NCBI GenBank assembly: GCA_038227745.1 | Contig: JBBRPS010000098.1 | Coordinates: 1-17,993, forward strand | DNA from: DASPXY01 sp038227745 | GTDB lineage: Bacteria; Planctomycetota; Planctomycetia; Gemmatales; Gemmataceae | DNA: 17,993 bases | Direction of reading: 5' to 3' | Shown here: in pieces, positions 15,372-17,993 of the stretch | Layout of the letters: each line of letters begins with the position of its first letter | How positions within the stretch are numbered: position 1 is the first letter of the stretch | The notes under the pieces: model-generated | Databases searched by the model: none | What the model saw: only the letters and a program-made list of their open reading frames with translations | What the model was told of the DNA's origin: nothing | Program-made: the position numbers and the translations under genes

Positions 15372-15994
15372 GCAAGCTGACCCCCGATCTCCGCCACCGC
15401 GGCGCGCGCCGCGACCTGGCCAACCTGTACGAGCTGCACCGCACCCTGCTGCGCGCGTTCCCGGATGCGGACGCCGGCGGCCCCGGGCGCGTATTGTTCC
15501 GCGTGGAGCTGCCTCGCGGCGCGGCCCCCTTCGTCCTGGTCCAGTCAGACAAGGAACCGCTCTGGCCCCAGCTCCCCGAGGGCTACCTGACCGACTGCGA
15601 GTCCAGGCCCCTGGAGGGTCTGCATTTCGCCGCCGGGCAGCGGCTCTTGTTCCGCCTGCGCGCCAACCCGACGAAGCGGGCCGGTCAGTCAGCCGGGCCG
15701 CAGTGGGCCGGCAAGCGCGTCGGCCTGACCGCCGAGGAGGAGCAAGGGGCCTGGCTGGTCCGCAAAGGGCAGGACAGCGGTTTCCGCGTGGCTCCGGACG
15801 GGTTCCGCATCATCCCCGAGGGGAAGGTGCTGGCCCGCAAGGGCGGCCAGGCGCTCCAGTTCCAGTCCGTCCGTTTCGAGGGCGTCCTGGAAATCCTCGA
15901 AGCGGACTGCTTCCTGCACGCGCTGGCCGACGGCATCGGCAGCGGCAAAGGACTCGGGTTCGGCTTGCTCTCCGTGGCCCCTGTGTCCGCCTGA
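15362..15994 (+). CDS. cas6e: Cas6e/CasE, crRNA-processing endoribonuclease
   Basis: A 210-residue Cas6e. It cuts each repeat RNA at the 3' base of its stem-loop and stays bound to the product within Cascade. Tyr23 and His26 in NLYELHR fall exactly at the catalytic positions known from the Thermus enzyme. The C-terminal glycine-rich RNA-binding loop is present as ADGIGSGKGLGFGLLSVAP. The start is a GTG at 15362 that overlaps the 3' end of cas5 by 10 bp; it gives the normal N-terminus FLSKLTPD. The repeat-like hairpins upstream of cse1 and just after this gene are plausible additional substrates, which would let Cas6e act on its own operon's mRNA. Confidence 0.93.
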   Translation: MFLSKLTPDLRHRGARRDLANLYELHRTLLRAFPDADAGGPGRVLFRVELPRGAAPFVLVQSDKEPLWPQLPEGYLTDCESRPLEGLHFAAGQRLLFRLRANPTKRAGQSAGPQWAGKRVGLTAEEEQGAWLVRKGQDSGFRVAPDGFRIIPEGKVLARKGGQALQFQSVRFEGVLEILEADCFLHALADGIGSGKGLGFGLLSVAPVSA

Positions 15995-16012
15995 GAGGCC
16001 GCAGCCATCCCC

Positions 16013-16041
16013 CTTCTCCCCACCGCAGTGGGGGTGTCTTG
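16013..16041 (+). repeat. Degenerate CRISPR-repeat hairpin between cas6e and cas1 (element D)
   Basis: A stem CCCCAC/GTGGGG with loop CGCA (16018-16033) lies in the only sizeable gap inside the effector/adaptation operon (95 bp). The 3' flank GTGTCTTGTCG is nearly identical to that of element B upstream of cse1 (GTGTCCTGTCG), and GCCATCCCCC is also shared just upstream (16003-16012). B and D therefore probably arose from one another. Cas6e cutting here would separate the Cascade mRNA from cas1-cas2. The role is inferred. Confidence 0.7.
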
Positions 16042-16089
16042 TCGCGGCCGCGGCACTCGGCGTGGCCGTTTCCCGCCCAGGAGGCCCCC

Positions 16090-17088
16090 ATGCGCACCCT
16101 GCACGAACTACCCCCGTTCAAGGACCGCTGGTCCTACCTCTACCTGGAATACGGCACCCTGGACCAGGCGGCCCAGGGTCTCGCTTTCGAGAACAAGCTG
16201 ACCCTGACCAGCATCCCCATCAATCAACTCAGCCTGGTCATGCTCGGCCCGGGGACGACGATTACGCACGCGGCGGTGAAGGCACTCGCCGGCAACAATT
16301 GCCTGCTCGCGTGGACAGGGCGGGACGGCGTGAAGCTGTACGCCCACAGCACCGGCGGCACGTTTAGCGCCCGCCGCCTGCTCCGTCAGGCCCGGCTGGC
16401 GAGCGACGAGAAGTCGCGACTGGAGGTCGCCGTGCGCATGTACCGCAAGCGGTTCCCGGGGGACGGCCTGGAAGACAGGTCAATCGAGCAGCTCCGCGGG
16501 ATGGAGGGTCAGCGGGTGCGAGCGGCCTACGCCGAGATGGCCGCACGTTACGGGATCGAGTGGCGGGGGCGGGACTACGACCAGGACGACTGGCAGGCGG
16601 CATCGCCGGCCAACCGGGCACTGTCGGCGGGCAATGCCTGCCTGTACGGGGTGTGCCACGCGGCCATCGTGTCGGCGGGGTATTCCGCAGGCCTGGGGTT
16701 CATCCACACGGGCAAGCTGCTGTCGTTCGTGTACGACGTGGCGGACCTGTACAAGACGGAGTTGACCTTGCCGCTGGCCTTTCGCCTGGCCGCGGAGGAG
16801 GGGCACGATCTGGAGCGGAAGGTGCGCATGGCCTGCCGGCAAGCGTTCCACGAGTTTGGGCTGATGGAACGCCTTCTGCCGGACATCGCGGAGGTGCTCG
16901 ATGCTGGTGATGATTCTGGAGAAAGTCCCGGAGAGCTTGAGGGGCGAGCTGTCACGCTGGCTGATCCAGCTCCGTCCCGGAGTGTTCGTGGGGAGCCCGA
17001 GCAAGCGGGTGCGGGAGGAACTCTGGCTGAAGGCCTGCAAGAAGAAAAAGGAGGGGACGGTGACGCAACTGTGGACGGCGCCGAGTGA
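16090..17088 (+). CDS. cas1: Cas1, integrase of the adaptation complex, with an overprinted C-terminal tail
   Basis: A 332-residue Cas1 of the I-E type that works with Cas2 to insert spacers. The catalytic residues are Glu139 (RGMEGQRVRA), His206 (GFIHTGKLLSFVYD) and Asp219 (DVADLYK), each two positions below their E. coli counterparts (141, 208, 221). ATG at 16090 follows AGGAGG; the frame is open far upstream, but earlier residues do not belong to the family. The core ends near EVLDAGDD (about residue 273). Roughly the last 60 residues (from 16901) are encoded out of frame within cas2, a 188-bp overlap, and are rich in Gly, Glu and Ala. E. coli Cas1 also has a weakly conserved tail, so activity need not be affected. 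Confidence 0.95.
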   Translation: MRTLHELPPFKDRWSYLYLEYGTLDQAAQGLAFENKLTLTSIPINQLSLVMLGPGTTITHAAVKALAGNNCLLAWTGRDGVKLYAHSTGGTFSARRLLRQARLASDEKSRLEVAVRMYRKRFPGDGLEDRSIEQLRGMEGQRVRAAYAEMAARYGIEWRGRDYDQDDWQAASPANRALSAGNACLYGVCHAAIVSAGYSAGLGFIHTGKLLSFVYDVADLYKTELTLPLAFRLAAEEGHDLERKVRMACRQAFHEFGLMERLLPDIAEVLDAGDDSGESPGELEGRAVTLADPAPSRSVRGEPEQAGAGGTLAEGLQEEKGGDGDATVDGAE

Positions 17089-17224
17089 GCAAGGGTTCGC
17101 CTATCGGCAGCACGGCATCCGGGACCATTTGTTGCAGGATTTCGAGGGCCTGGCCCTGATGATTCGTTTCCGCCGCCCTCCACGAAAGGGCGCTGGTGTT
17201 GCAGAATCAAACAATAAAGGGTAG
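16901..17224 (+). CDS. cas2: Cas2 (type I-E)
   Basis: A 107-residue Cas2e. The N-terminus MLVMILEKVPESLRGELSRW followed by LIQLRPGVFVG is clearly the I-E family, as are KRVREELW and the C-terminal FEGLALMIRF. It forms the central dimer of the Cas1-Cas2 integration complex. ATG 16901 has GGAGG six bases upstream, inside cas1, and the gene shares 188 bp with cas1 in another frame. The family core ends near RFRRP; about 15 further residues (KGAGVAESNNKG at the end) are encoded by what should be the array leader. The stop is only 8 bp before the first repeat. Confidence 0.94.
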   Translation: MLVMILEKVPESLRGELSRWLIQLRPGVFVGSPSKRVREELWLKACKKKKEGTVTQLWTAPSEQGFAYRQHGIRDHLLQDFEGLALMIRFRRPPRKGAGVAESNNKG

Positions 17225-17232
17225 TTTCTAGT
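17175..17232 (+). promoter_or_regulatory. CRISPR leader, mostly inside the cas2 coding region
   Basis: Only 8 bp separate the cas2 stop from repeat 1, so leader functions must lie in the cas2 3' end. The stretch turns AT-rich from about 17197. AATCAA ACAA TAA at 17205-17217 matches the IHF consensus WATCAANNNNTTR at all but one position and lies 16-28 bp before the first repeat, the same zone where IHF bends the E. coli leader. A weak promoter, TTGCAG (17199-17204) and TAGTTT (17222-17227) with 17 bp between, is possible. Upstream is a small hairpin with arms CGCCCT and AGGGCG. Confidence 0.55.
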
Positions 17233-17852
17233 GCCTTCCCCACGCAGGTGGGGGTGAACCGGGGGGGCCGGCGCACGCCGCCTCAATCGATCGCCTTCCC
17301 CACGCAGGTGGGGGTGAACCGCAGGAAGTCATCGAGGCGCAGGACGCCGCTTAGCCTTCCCCACGCAGGTGGGGGTGAACCGGGCCTATACGCCCAAGTG
17401 TACGGGGGGTTGTAGCCTTCCCCACGCAGGTGGGGGTGAACCGGGGGTGGCGCACGGGAAGCAGTCCCGGAAGCGCCTTCCCCACGCAGGTGGGGGTGAA
17501 CCGCGAATCACCGTCCGCACGCGCGGCGTCAAGACGCCTTCCCCACGCAGGTGGGGGTGAACCGGCCCTGCGCGAATCGCTGGCCCAGCGGAAGCAGCCT
17601 TCCCCACGCAGGTGGGGGTGAACCGACTGCCGGCCGCCGCTGTCTGGTGTTCACGGCGCCTTCCCCACGCAGGTGGGGGTGAACCGTACCTTGGCATCAT
17701 TAGCCGCCATCTTAGCTTGCCTTCCCCACGCAGGTGGGGGTGAACCGGATAGAGGCCTCACAGCTTTTGCTTGGCTGTGGCCATCCCCACGCAGGTGGGG
17801 GTGAACCGGCGTCTCGCTCGGCGCACACGGCATCGTAGCGCCTTCCCCACGC
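17233..17852 (+). CRISPR. Type I-E CRISPR array: 10 full repeats, a truncated 11th, 10 spacers
   Basis: The 29-nt repeat begins GCCTTCCCC, forms the stem CCCCAC/GTGGGG around loop GCAG, and ends in the handle GTGAACCG. This is the I-E pattern and matches the cas set. Repeats start at 17233, 17293, 17354, 17415, 17475, 17536, 17597, 17658, 17719 and 17780. Nine are identical; the tenth has A for T at position 4. An eleventh (17840-17852) is cut after 13 nt. Seven spacers are 32 nt and three (first, fourth, tenth) are 31 nt. All differ from one another and none visibly matches this window. The leader side is next to cas2, and the variant and cut repeats are at the far end, as expected. Confidence 0.98.
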
Positions 17853-17993
17853 CCCAGAGCAGCCAGTACGTCCGGTGGCTCCACTCCTTGTCCTGCCTCT
17901 GCCAGACTGGCGCCGCCTTCACCTCCCAGATCTGTGTGCCCACCGTCTGCCGCGACAGCTTGACCTTAACCCACGGCTGCTTCAGGAAGGCCG
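17853..17993 (-). pseudogene. Transposase-like fragment joined to the end of the array
   Basis: On the minus strand an open frame enters from beyond the window and reads AFLKQPWVKVKLSRQTVGTQ, then IWEVKAAPVWQRQDKEWSHR, then TYWLLW, where it meets the cut CRISPR repeat. The pattern of VKVxLSRQTVG.Q.WEVKAA followed by a W.xDRTYWL-like end resembles IS701/IS4-type DDE transposases; this is from memory and is tentative. The frame continues into the repeat only by accident. The gene is missing its 3' part, so the junction at 17852/17853 is a deletion or rearrangement point rather than an intact insertion. Confidence 0.45.

Noticed and set aside
16042..16073. Possible pseudo-spacer after element D
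   Set aside because: No second repeat follows to define a crRNA-like RNA. The only partial match noticed (8 nt near 9752 in cas3) is within chance.
17369..17943. Open frames across the CRISPR array, with repeated peptides such as FTPTCVGK and VHPHLRGE
   Set aside because: They are translations of the repeat itself in different frames, a common annotation artefact.

Overview
The window looks like a GC-rich planctomycete chromosome. The evidence is a DUF1501 protein with a Tat signal at the left end and palindromic repeats of a kind familiar from that phylum. This assignment is by recognition, not by database search.

Layout. Positions 1-87 carry two copies of a 41-bp palindrome-containing repeat. 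A DUF1501 gene follows (120-1520). Then comes a wreck zone (about 1528-2228): a decayed PHP-type metallohydrolase gene on the minus strand broken by a perfect 26-bp palindrome, a 3' half of tRNA-Asn that looks like an old attachment site, and the last codons of what is probably an integrase. Next is an integrated-element module on the plus strand (2825-7747): two small HTH proteins, a 1037-residue primase/helicase-like replication protein, an HTH protein and an unknown protein. No intact integrase is visible. After about 590 bp without a recognisable gene, a complete type I-E CRISPR-Cas locus fills the rest: cas3, cse1 (cas8e), cse2, cas7, cas5, cas6e, cas1, cas2 and an array of ten full repeats plus one cut repeat. 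The array ends abruptly at a transposase-like fragment.

Most interesting point. The 302-bp gap between cas3 and cse1 holds a crRNA-like unit: a degenerate repeat, a 30-nt pseudo-spacer and a second degenerate repeat, in the orientation of the cas genes. The first 15 nt of the pseudo-spacer match a site just upstream (11098-11112) except at positions 6 and 12. Those are exactly the positions that are flipped out and not read when Cascade binds DNA. The PAM-side neighbour is AAT. A Cascade footprint there would cover the -35 box of the only good promoter in front of the cse1-to-cas2 operon. This is the architecture expected of a crRNA-resembling self-repressor (CreA/CreR type): Cas6e would cut it out of the operon's own 5' leader, and Cascade would use it to switch off the operon. 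A third repeat-derived hairpin next to it forms a perfect 17-bp inverted repeat with the second, and a fourth lies between cas6 and cas1. Cas6e-dependent control or processing of the cas mRNA is therefore plausible.

How the genes work together. Cse1, Cse2, Cas7, Cas5 and Cas6e form Cascade, Cas3 degrades bound targets, and Cas1-Cas2 insert spacers. The array leader is squeezed into the 3' end of cas2, with an IHF-like site inside the coding sequence.
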